DNA from: Streptomyces sp. TSRI0281
Lineage (GTDB): Bacteria; Actinomycetota; Actinomycetes; Streptomycetales; Streptomycetaceae
Assembly: GCF_001905125.1 (NCBI RefSeq)
Contig: NZ_LWLE01000023.1
Coordinates: 1-64,000, forward strand
Length of the DNA: 64,000 nucleotides
Direction: 5' to 3'
The translations under genes and the position numbers were made by a program. The notes below the pieces were generated by a model. That model ran no database searches. It was given only the letters and a program-made list of their open reading frames with translations, and had not been told where the DNA came from. Shown piece after piece: positions 6,894 through 13,760 of the stretch (position 1 is the stretch's first letter; each line of letters begins with the position of its first letter).

Positions 6894-8003
6894 ATGACCG
6901 ACAGCAGTCACGAGAACGTGCCGAGCAGGCAGCGCAAGCGATTCCCGGGTATTTCTTCCCGGGCGTACGAACACCCGGCGGACCGTTCGGCCCTGGTTGC
7001 CCTGCGCAAGCTGACCGGCTTCGACACCGTGTTCAAGGCGCTCAGCGGGCTGCTCCCGGAGCGCAGTCTGCGACTTCTCTTCCTGTCCGACTCCGTCCGG
7101 GTGAGCGACGCGCAGTTCACTCACCTCAACGACATGCTGCGGGACGCCTGTTACATCCTGGACCTGGAGAAGGTCCCGCCGATGTATGTCAACCAGGACC
7201 CGCAGCCCAACGCCATGTGTATCGGCCTCGACGAGCCGATCATCGTGGTGACGACAGGGCTGGTGGAACTGCTCGACGAGGAGGAGATGCGGGCGGTGGT
7301 GGGCCACGAGGTGGGCCACGCCCTCTCCGGGCACTCGGTGTACCGCACGATATTGCTCTTCCTCACCAACCTCGCCCTGAAGGTGGCCTGGATCCCGCTC
7401 GGCAATGTCGCGATCATGGCGATCGTGACGGCGCTGCGCGAGTGGTTCCGCAAGTCCGAGCTGTCCGCCGACCGGGCCGGACTGCTGGTCGGCCAGGACC
7501 TCAATGCGTCGATGCGCGGTCTGATGAAGATCGCCGGTGGCAATCACCTCCACGAGATGAATGTCGACGCCTTCCTCGCGCAGGCCGACGAGTACGAGAA
7601 GGGCGGCGATCTGCGCGACTCCGTGCTCAAGATCCTCAATGTGCTGCCCCGGACCCACCCCTTCACCACGGTGCGGGCCGCCGAGCTGAAGAAGTGGTCG
7701 GAGACCCGCGACTACCAGCGGATCATGGACGGCCACTACCCGCGGCGCGACGAGGACAAGAACACCTCGGTGACCGACTCGTTCCGGGAGTCCGCCTCGC
7801 ACTACGCCGACACGGTGCGCACCAGCAAGGACCCGCTGATGAAGCTCGTCGGTGACATCGCCGGCGGCGCGGGAGACCTGGGCGGCAAGCTGCGCGACAA
7901 GTTCACCGGCGGGGGCAGTGGCGGCGGGTCCGCTACGGGCCGGTCCGAGGAGCCCGGCCGGCCGCAGAACCCTGAGGAGGGGCCGGGGACGACGGGGAGC
8001 TGA
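6894..8003 (+). CDS. M48 family zinc metallopeptidase
   Basis: Peptidase of 369 aa with zinc-binding HEVGH at about residues 138-142 (VVGHEVGHALSGH) and the third-ligand motif ELSADRAG near 189-196. The surrounding hydrophobic stretches (TILLFLTNLALKVAWIPLGNVAIMAIVTAL) suggest membrane association like HtpX/Oma1-type enzymes, though no long N-terminal helices precede the active site. The tail is Gly/Ser-rich and acidic, likely disordered. ATG at 6894 is chosen for the upstream GGGGG at about 7 nt; the next upstream start (6849) lacks a site. Its last 71 bases overlap the converging membrane-protein gene. The substrate is unknown; quality control of membrane proteins is a family-level guess. 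Confidence 0.92.
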   Translation: MTDSSHENVPSRQRKRFPGISSRAYEHPADRSALVALRKLTGFDTVFKALSGLLPERSLRLLFLSDSVRVSDAQFTHLNDMLRDACYILDLEKVPPMYVNQDPQPNAMCIGLDEPIIVVTTGLVELLDEEEMRAVVGHEVGHALSGHSVYRTILLFLTNLALKVAWIPLGNVAIMAIVTALREWFRKSELSADRAGLLVGQDLNASMRGLMKIAGGNHLHEMNVDAFLAQADEYEKGGDLRDSVLKILNVLPRTHPFTTVRAAELKKWSETRDYQRIMDGHYPRRDEDKNTSVTDSFRESASHYADTVRTSKDPLMKLVGDIAGGAGDLGGKLRDKFTGGGSGGGSATGRSEEPGRPQNPEEGPGTTGS

Positions 8004-9054
8004 CCGCCAGCGTTCCGCACATCGCCGCGGTGGGCCGGCCCATGGCGTACGGGTCGGTCCCGGCCGGGCCCCGGTTGTCCGCCCGTTCCCCGGCGAGCAG
8101 GGGGCGCAGCGCACCGGCCACCTCTGCCGAGCAGGACTGCGGTCCGGCCTGCACGTAGGCCGTGCGCAGCTCCGCCCGGTGCAGCCGCAGGTCCTCGCGG
8201 TCGAACCGGAAGTGCAGCTCGCGCCGCACGGTGAACAGGGAGGCGGCGCCCTGCCCGCCGGGTCCCGTGGCCGCGGGGCGCAGGGTGTACGTGAAGGTGT
8301 GGTCCGACACCACCTCCAGGGTGCCGGACTCCGTCTCGGCGTAGGAGAGGGTTCCCTGGACCCGGATCTGCGGATCCGCCAGCTCCGCGTCGGCCGGGTC
8401 GAAGCGCACCAGCCATCCTGTCGCCGCGTGCTGTCCGTCGTCGGCGGGGGCGTCCATGCTGCGTTCGAACTGGGCCGTCTGGTCAGGGTCGAGCAGATGC
8501 TCGACGGGGCGCAGGGCCTGGCCGCTCAGGACATCGGGGTTCAGTGAGGACTCCACCAGGTAGTCCTTGGCGATGGCCAGGCCCGCCATCACCTGGCTGT
8601 CCGAGAAGTTCTTCGTACGGCGGACCGAGGGGAGGTTGATGCCGTCGGCGCCGGTCGGGTATTCCGCGGCCGGGCTCGTCGCGTACAGGTGGGTGGGGGT
8701 CCCGCCCGGCACGGTGCCCCGGGGCGCGAGGGGGACCACGGTGGACCGAAGGGCTTCGGCGCGCCTGACGGCGGGCTGGGGGTACGGGTGGCGGAATCCG
8801 ATGTAGACGGCCATGGCGAAGGCAAGAGCGATGAGCACCACCAGCGCTATGGCGGCTCTGGAGCCGCTGCGGGAAGTGCGTCCCGGGAGGGAGCGGACCG
8901 CGCGGGCGTGCTCACCCATCCGCTCCTGGGCGGAGAATTCCTGTAGCCGGGCAGCCCGGATGAACGACTCGTCGAAGACGAGGGAGCGGTACTCGTCCTC
9001 GCCGCCCGAGGGGTTCTCAAGCGGGCCTTCGGGTGGTTCTCCACGGCCTGTCAT
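7933..9054 (-). CDS. Single-pass membrane protein, first of a motif-sharing pair
   Basis: Function unknown; a 373-aa conserved Streptomyces-type protein. The cytoplasmic N-terminus carries VFDESFIRAARLQEF (about 26-40), then one transmembrane helix (about 66-86, AIALVVLIALAFAMAVYIGF). A large extracellular domain follows, with DLRLHRAELRTAYVQAG and two cysteines (CSAEV and MCGTLAV) that could form a disulfide. The last about 25 residues are Pro/Ser/Ala-rich. The gene 350 bp downstream encodes a shorter protein with the same N-terminal motif. Its 3' end overlaps the M48 peptidase gene by 71 bp tail to tail, which could produce antisense effects. ATG at 9054. Confidence 0.85.
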   Translation of the reverse strand: MTGRGEPPEGPLENPSGGEDEYRSLVFDESFIRAARLQEFSAQERMGEHARAVRSLPGRTSRSGSRAAIALVVLIALAFAMAVYIGFRHPYPQPAVRRAEALRSTVVPLAPRGTVPGGTPTHLYATSPAAEYPTGADGINLPSVRRTKNFSDSQVMAGLAIAKDYLVESSLNPDVLSGQALRPVEHLLDPDQTAQFERSMDAPADDGQHAATGWLVRFDPADAELADPQIRVQGTLSYAETESGTLEVVSDHTFTYTLRPAATGPGGQGAASLFTVRRELHFRFDREDLRLHRAELRTAYVQAGPQSCSAEVAGALRPLLAGERADNRGPAGTDPYAMGRPTAAMCGTLAVSSPSSPAPPQGSAAGRAPRTGP

Positions 9055-9402
9055 CCACTTCTCCCGATCTCCACACCACCGGCCGACGGTCGGTGCGTAA
9101 CGGTCTGCTTCGGCCTGGAGGCTTACGGCAGTGAGAAGCCCCCTCGAAGAGGGGTCACATCTTCAGGGTAGGTCGAATGCCCCGGACGTAAACGCGGAGA
9201 CGGGTGAGAACTGTGCGGGGCGACCGGCGAGCCGGTCGGCACGGAGCGCGCGGGGACGGTGCGGGAACGGTGCGGGGAGGTGCGGTGACGGCTCGGGGGT
9301 GCGTGGGGTGACCGGAGAGCGTGCTGCGGGGCCGACCGGATGAGGGGGTGGGCCAGGCGGGTGTTTCAGGGGAGGGGGTGGATCAGGGGGGAAGGGGGTG
9401 GA
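9055..9402. other. Intergenic region between the two motif-sharing membrane proteins
   Basis: No gene is evident in 348 bp. It holds a 6-bp hairpin CCCCTC-GAA-GAGGGG (9140-9154) that could act as a terminator or attenuator, the promoter side of the 373-aa protein, and a short tandem repeat next to the downstream stop codon. The middle is G-rich without clear promoter hexamers. Confidence 0.5.
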
Positions 9403-9410
9403 TCAGGGGG
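9366..9410 (-). repeat. Stop-codon-containing tandem repeat after the 209-aa membrane protein
   Basis: On the coding (minus) strand, CCCCC-TGA-TCCACCCCCT is repeated. The gene's own stop (9405-9403) is followed by TGA at 9385-9383 and at 9368-9366, each in the same context, with spacings of 20 and 17 bp. The terminal codons plus stop of the gene have therefore been duplicated downstream. Confidence 0.65.
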
Positions 9411-10032
9411 TGCGTGGGACTGCGGAGACCGCCGGGCGGGAGTAGTCGGCCGAGGCGGACGGGGCGGCACCCGGCCTGTCGAAGCCGCGCGTATCGGTAC
9501 CGGGCCGATCGGCACCGGGCTTGTCGACCCCGCTCGTCACCGGTGGTGGCGCCTGCTCGCCCCGGCTTGCCGAGCCACCTCGGTAGACGGCGGTGAAGGC
9601 CAGCGCGACCATGCCGACGCCCATCACGAGGGCGAGCAGCCAGGCCACCGGGCGGTGCCAGCGTGCGGCACCCCGGTAGGGGCGCAGGGAGCCGCCGTGG
9701 CGCCCGTAGGGGCCCGTGCAGGCCGCGTCGTCGTCTTCGGGGTCCAGCGGGTCCCCGTACGCCCTCTCGCGGCCGTACGCGCCGCCCCGGCCGAAGTCCT
9801 CGTAGAGGTCGTCGTCCATGGGGCCGCCGCGGCGGGCTCGGGCGGCGTCGGCCTCGGCACGGGCCCGGGCGGCGGCGAGCAGTCGCTCCACCGCGGTGGG
9901 TTCATGGACCGCTGCGGCCCGTACGAAGTCCTCGTCGAACACCACGGCGGCGAAGTCCTCGTCCGCGCCCCCGCGGTCGTCGTCGGGCTCCCAGCCGTCC
10001 GGGAACGGCCTGCCCCCCACGTCGTCCGGCAC
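9403..10032 (-). CDS. Single-pass membrane protein, second of a motif-sharing pair
   Basis: Function unknown; 209 aa. The N-terminal cytoplasmic part has VFDEDFVRAAAVHEPTAVER (31-50), clearly related to the motif in the larger neighbour. It is followed by an Ala/Arg helix, an acidic Gly/Tyr-rich stretch, one transmembrane helix (WLLALVMGVGMVALAFTAVY) and a Pro-rich tail with repeated DKPGADRPGTDTRGFDRPG. The GTG start at 10032 was chosen because the upstream extension is arginine-rich and unlike a protein. From memory, the S. coelicolor gene in about this position (SCO2584) was reported to interact with the Mre spore-wall machinery; I cannot verify that here. Confidence 0.75.
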   Translation of the reverse strand: MPDDVGGRPFPDGWEPDDDRGGADEDFAAVVFDEDFVRAAAVHEPTAVERLLAAARARAEADAARARRGGPMDDDLYEDFGRGGAYGRERAYGDPLDPEDDDAACTGPYGRHGGSLRPYRGAARWHRPVAWLLALVMGVGMVALAFTAVYRGGSASRGEQAPPPVTSGVDKPGADRPGTDTRGFDRPGAAPSASADYSRPAVSAVPRTP

Positions 10033-10264
10033 AGCTTCAGCGTAGCCCTGAAGGGGCGGTTTCGGCAGGGACGCCCGCAAACTCACCCGACCCGCCCACC
10101 CCGCCCGCACCACGACCCTCCACGGCCCCATCCGGCCCGCCACATGATCCTCCGCGGACCACTCCGGCCCGCCGCACGGCGCTGTTCGGCGGGCCGACAT
10201 GCCGCCCGCCGGCCCGCCGAACAGCGGGCAGCGGGCAGCGGGCAGCGGGTGCCGGATCGGGTGA

Positions 10265-11548
10265 CTACCTGATGTGGCCGTCGCCGGTGACGATGTACTT
10301 CGTCGATGTCAGCTCCGGCAGTCCCATCGGGCCGCGTGCGTGCAGCTTCTGCGTGGAGATGCCGATCTCGGCGCCGAATCCGAACTGTCCGCCGTCCGTG
10401 AAGCGGGTGGACGCGTTCACCGCGACCGTCGTCGAATCCACCAGTTGGGTGAAACGGCGGGCCGCGGCCTGCGAGGTGGTCACGATCGCCTCGGTGTGGC
10501 CGGAGGACCAGAGGCGGATGTGCGCCACGGCCGCATCCAGCGAATCCACGACCGCCGCCGCGATGTCGTACGAGAGGTACTCGGTCTCCCAGTCCTCCGC
10601 CGTCGCCGCGACCACCGTGGCCTTGGACCCCTCCGCGTGGGCGAGCACCCGCTCGTCGGCGTGCACGGTCACGCCCGCCTCGGCCAGCGCGTCCAGGGCG
10701 AGCGGCAGGAACTCGGCGGCGATGTCCTTGTGGACCAGCAGGGTCTCGGCCGAGTTGCAGACACTCGGGCGCTGCGCCTTGGAGTTGATCAGGATGTCGA
10801 CGGCCATGGCCAGGTCCGTCCGCGCGTCGACGTAGACGTGGCAGTTGCCGGTGCCGGTCTCGATGACGGGGACCGTGGACTCCTCGACGACCGTGCGGAT
10901 CAGGGAGGCGCCGCCGCGCGGGATGAGGACATCGACCAGACCGCGGGCCCGCATCAGTTCCCGTACCGAGTCGCGGCTCTCCCCCGGCACCAGTTGCACC
11001 GCGTCGGCCGGCAGACCCGAGCCGCCGACGGCGTCGCGCAGCACCCGTACGAGGGCGGTGTTGGAGGCGTACGCGGACGACGAGCCGCGCAGCAGCACCG
11101 CGTTGCCGGACTTCAGGCACAGGGCCGCCGCGTCCACCGTCACGTTGGGCCGGGCCTCGTAGATGATCCCGACCACGCCGAGCGGCACCCGGACCTGGCG
11201 CAGGTCGATGCCGTTGGGCAGGGTCGAGCCGCGTACGACCTCGCCCACGGGGTCGGGCAGTGCCGCCACGTCCCGTACGTCGGCGGCGATGGCGCGGATC
11301 CGTTCGGGGGTGAGGGTGAGCCGGTCGACGATGCCCTCGCTCGTCCCGGCCTCGCGGGCGCGGTCGACATCCTCGGCGTTGGCCGCGACGATCTCGCTCG
11401 TGCGCACTTCGAGTGCGTCCGCGATCGCCAGCAGCGCGTCGTCCTTGGCGGAGCGCGGAAGTGGCGCGATGTCGGCGGCGGCAGCGCGTGCCCGGTAGGC
11501 GGCCTGCGCGACCGGGGACATGTTGTCGTACGGCGAAAGCGTGGTCAT
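10265..11548 (-). CDS. proA: Gamma-glutamyl phosphate reductase
   Basis: NADPH-dependent reduction of gamma-glutamyl phosphate to glutamate semialdehyde, the second step of proline synthesis. The 427-aa aldehyde-dehydrogenase-fold protein has the catalytic cysteine in SVCNSAETLLVH and the typical VIYEARPNVTVDA-like segment (GIIYEARPNVTVDAAALCLKSGN). The C-terminal FGAEIGISTQKLHARGPMGL is a ProA hallmark. ATG at 11548 matches the usual N-terminus (MTTLSPYDNMSPV). proB lies about 0.8 kb upstream on the same strand with one small gene between. Confidence 0.98.
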   Translation of the reverse strand: MTTLSPYDNMSPVAQAAYRARAAAADIAPLPRSAKDDALLAIADALEVRTSEIVAANAEDVDRAREAGTSEGIVDRLTLTPERIRAIAADVRDVAALPDPVGEVVRGSTLPNGIDLRQVRVPLGVVGIIYEARPNVTVDAAALCLKSGNAVLLRGSSSAYASNTALVRVLRDAVGGSGLPADAVQLVPGESRDSVRELMRARGLVDVLIPRGGASLIRTVVEESTVPVIETGTGNCHVYVDARTDLAMAVDILINSKAQRPSVCNSAETLLVHKDIAAEFLPLALDALAEAGVTVHADERVLAHAEGSKATVVAATAEDWETEYLSYDIAAAVVDSLDAAVAHIRLWSSGHTEAIVTTSQAAARRFTQLVDSTTVAVNASTRFTDGGQFGFGAEIGISTQKLHARGPMGLPELTSTKYIVTGDGHIR

Positions 11549-11640
11549 GCCCGCAGAGTAGTGCGCACACCGCGGACATCCGTCACGTATCCCGTGATGC
11601 GAGACGACCGCCCCGAGGGGTGGTCGTCCCCATACGGGCG

Positions 11641-11790
11641 CGCACCGATCAGTACAGGTGCACACCGATCAGTACAGGTGCGCACCGATCGGAACGGGTA
11701 CGCACCGATCAGCGCAGATGCACCCCGATCAGTACGGGTACACACCGATCGGTACGTATGCACCGGTCAGTACGGGTGCACCCCGACCGG
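11641..11790 (-). repeat. 20-bp tandem array copying the end of the 162-aa gene
   Basis: Six full 20-bp units plus flanking partial ones, consensus CRCACCGATCAGTACRGGTR on the plus strand. Read on the minus strand, each unit resembles the last codons of the adjacent gene, GTG-CAC-CCG-TAC-TGA, so the sequence encoding Val-His-Pro-Tyr-stop has been multiplied downstream. The first copy overlaps the true stop (11769-11767). A 20-bp period shifts frame each time, placing TGA or CGA triplets in all frames. The array fills the gap up to about 90 bp before proA. Confidence 0.8.
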
Positions 11791-12255
11791 GGCCGCGGGC
11801 GGCGGCCCGTACCCCTCGGCGATGCGCTGGTGGTACGTCTCCCGGTCGATCACTTCCAGCCCCACGATCTTCCAGGGCGGGAGCTGGGCGCTGGAGCGGT
11901 GCTCACCCCACAGCCGCAGGGCCACCGCCGCCGCGTCGTGCAGGTCGCGGGCCTCTTCCCAATAGCGGATCTCCGCATGGTCGTTGGCGTAGCGGCTGGT
12001 CAGCAGGAAGGGGTGGTCGTGCGCCAGCTGTTCCAGGCCGCGTCTGACCTCCTTCAGCGGAGTCTCGGTTCCCGAGACGCAGAGGGTGATGTGCCACAGC
12101 TTCGACTGGGTGTGCTCCTCCTTCGCCGTCACCGGCTCCTGCTCGGTGGTGCGGTCCGCGGGCACACTCCTGTCGAAGTCGGCCCCCGCTCCGACGCTGG
12201 TCAGGGCGCGGCTGCCCGATCCGCGGGGCGGCGCCCCCGGGCGCGCTCGTCTCAC
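11767..12255 (-). CDS. Conserved actinobacterial protein, 162 aa, between proB and proA
   Basis: I do not recognise a characterised family. The first about 45 residues are low-complexity. The folded part begins SKLWHITLCVSGTETPLKEVRRGLEQLAHDHPFLLTSRYANDHAEI and continues with YWEEARDLHDAAAVALRLWGEH and IVGLEVIDRETYHQRIAEGY, suggesting a small alpha/beta domain without obvious catalytic residues or membrane helices. GTG at 12255 has a strong AGGAGG 6 nt upstream. An alternative GTG at 12132 would trim the disordered N-terminus but has an AGGAG only 3-4 nt away. Its position between proB and proA suggests co-expression, not necessarily a role in proline synthesis. Confidence 0.82.
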   Translation of the reverse strand: MRRARPGAPPRGSGSRALTSVGAGADFDRSVPADRTTEQEPVTAKEEHTQSKLWHITLCVSGTETPLKEVRRGLEQLAHDHPFLLTSRYANDHAEIRYWEEARDLHDAAAVALRLWGEHRSSAQLPPWKIVGLEVIDRETYHQRIAEGYGPPPAAPVGVHPY

Positions 12256-12387
12256 CGGCGGCCTCCTGTGAATGTGTTGCTGTGCTGTGTACCCCTGGTG
12301 TCCCCGCTACAAAGTTGACCAGTCCGAGGCCGGGCTTGGGGCGGTTTTGGTGAAGCTCTCTGTTCTGAGGCCGGACTTTCAGCCGAT

Positions 12388-13527
12388 TCAGGGGGCGAGG
12401 CGGGGCGTGAGAACGACCAGATCGTCCCTGTGTACGACCTCGCGCTCATAGGCGGGGCCCAGCTCTCTGGCCAGGTCGCGGGTGGAGCGGCCGAGCAGCT
12501 GGGGGATCTCCTTGGCGTCGAAGTTGACGAGTCCGCGGGCGACGGGCCGGCCGCGGAGGTCGCGCAGCTCCACGGGGTCACCGGCGGTGAACTCGCCCTC
12601 GACAGCGGAGATTCCGGCGGGCAGCAGCGAGGTGCGGCGCTCCACGACGGCCCGTACGGCCCCGTCGTCGAGCGTCAGCGCGCCCCTCGGGGTGGAGGCG
12701 TGGGCCAGCCAGAGCAGCCGGTCGGCGGAGCGGCGTCCGGTGCGGTGGAAGTACGTACCGGTGTCGCGGCCGGCGAGGGCGTCGGCGGCCCGGCTCGCGG
12801 AGGTGAGGACGACCGGGATACCGGCGGCGGTGGCGATCCTGGCCGCCTCGACCTTGGTGACCATGCCTCCGGTGCCGACGCCCGCTTTCCCGGCTCTGCC
12901 GATCGTGACGTCGGCCAGGTCCTCGGGGCCGCCGACCTCGGCGACGCGGGTGGTGCCGGGGGTGCTCGGGTCGCCGTCGTAGAGGCCGTCCACGTCGGAG
13001 AGGAGGACCAGCAGGTCGGCGTGGACGAGGTGGGCGACGAGCGCGGCGAGCCGGTCGTTGTCGCCGAACCGGATCTCCTCGGTGGCCACGGTGTCGTTCT
13101 CGTTGACGACGGGGAGGGCGCCCATGTCCAGGAGTTGGTCGAGGGTGCGGTAGGCGTTGCGGTAGTGGGCGCGGCGGCTGGTGTCGTCGGCGGTGAGGAG
13201 CACCTGGCCGACGCGTACGCCGTAGCGCGCGAACGAGGCGGTGTAGCGGGCCACGAGCAGTCCCTGCCCGACGCTGGCCGCGGCCTGCTGGCGGGCCAGG
13301 TCCTTGGGCCTGCGGACCAGGCCGAGCGGGGCGAGTCCGGCGGCGATGGCACCGCTGGAGACGAGGACGACCTCCCGCTCGCCGCCGCTCCTGACCTTGG
13401 CCAGTACGTCGACGAGTGCGTCGACCCGGTCGGCGTCGATGCCGCCCGCCGCCGTGGTGAGCGAGGAGGAGCCGACCTTGACGACGATCCGGCGGGCTTC
13501 GGTCACTTCCGGCCTTGCAGCTGACAC
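12388..13527 (-). CDS. proB: Glutamate 5-kinase
   Basis: ATP-dependent phosphorylation of glutamate, the first committed step of proline synthesis. The 379-aa protein has an amino-acid-kinase domain with IVVKVGSSSLT near the N-terminus, LVSSGAIAAG, PVVNENDTVA and LLSDVDGLYDGDP. A C-terminal PUA domain follows (GEFTAGDPVELRDLRGRPVARGLVNFDAKEI). GTG at 13527 is preceded by GAGGAAG. It is the upstream member of the proB - small gene - proA group. Confidence 0.98.
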   Translation of the reverse strand: MSAARPEVTEARRIVVKVGSSSLTTAAGGIDADRVDALVDVLAKVRSGGEREVVLVSSGAIAAGLAPLGLVRRPKDLARQQAAASVGQGLLVARYTASFARYGVRVGQVLLTADDTSRRAHYRNAYRTLDQLLDMGALPVVNENDTVATEEIRFGDNDRLAALVAHLVHADLLVLLSDVDGLYDGDPSTPGTTRVAEVGGPEDLADVTIGRAGKAGVGTGGMVTKVEAARIATAAGIPVVLTSASRAADALAGRDTGTYFHRTGRRSADRLLWLAHASTPRGALTLDDGAVRAVVERRTSLLPAGISAVEGEFTAGDPVELRDLRGRPVARGLVNFDAKEIPQLLGRSTRDLARELGPAYEREVVHRDDLVVLTPRLAP

Positions 13528-13760
13528 GTGCTTCCTCGCTCTGGCTCGCCCGGTGGATCCGTAGGGCCGGCCGTGGGCGCCGTGAGGTGGTGGTGCCGGG
13601 CCGTCCCGGCTCAGCACAGTACGCGAGCGGCCACGCTCCGCGCCCGCCCATTCCGGCCGGTGGACAGCGGCGGACGGCGGGAACGGCGGGCAGCGGGGCG
13701 GCAGGAGCGGCGGGCGGACGGGGCTGCGGTCGGACGGGGCGGGAGCGGCGATGCCGCTGC

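Noticed and set aside
11641..11790. CRISPR array
   Set aside because: Repeats are directly adjacent 20-bp units without unique spacers, and there are no cas genes.
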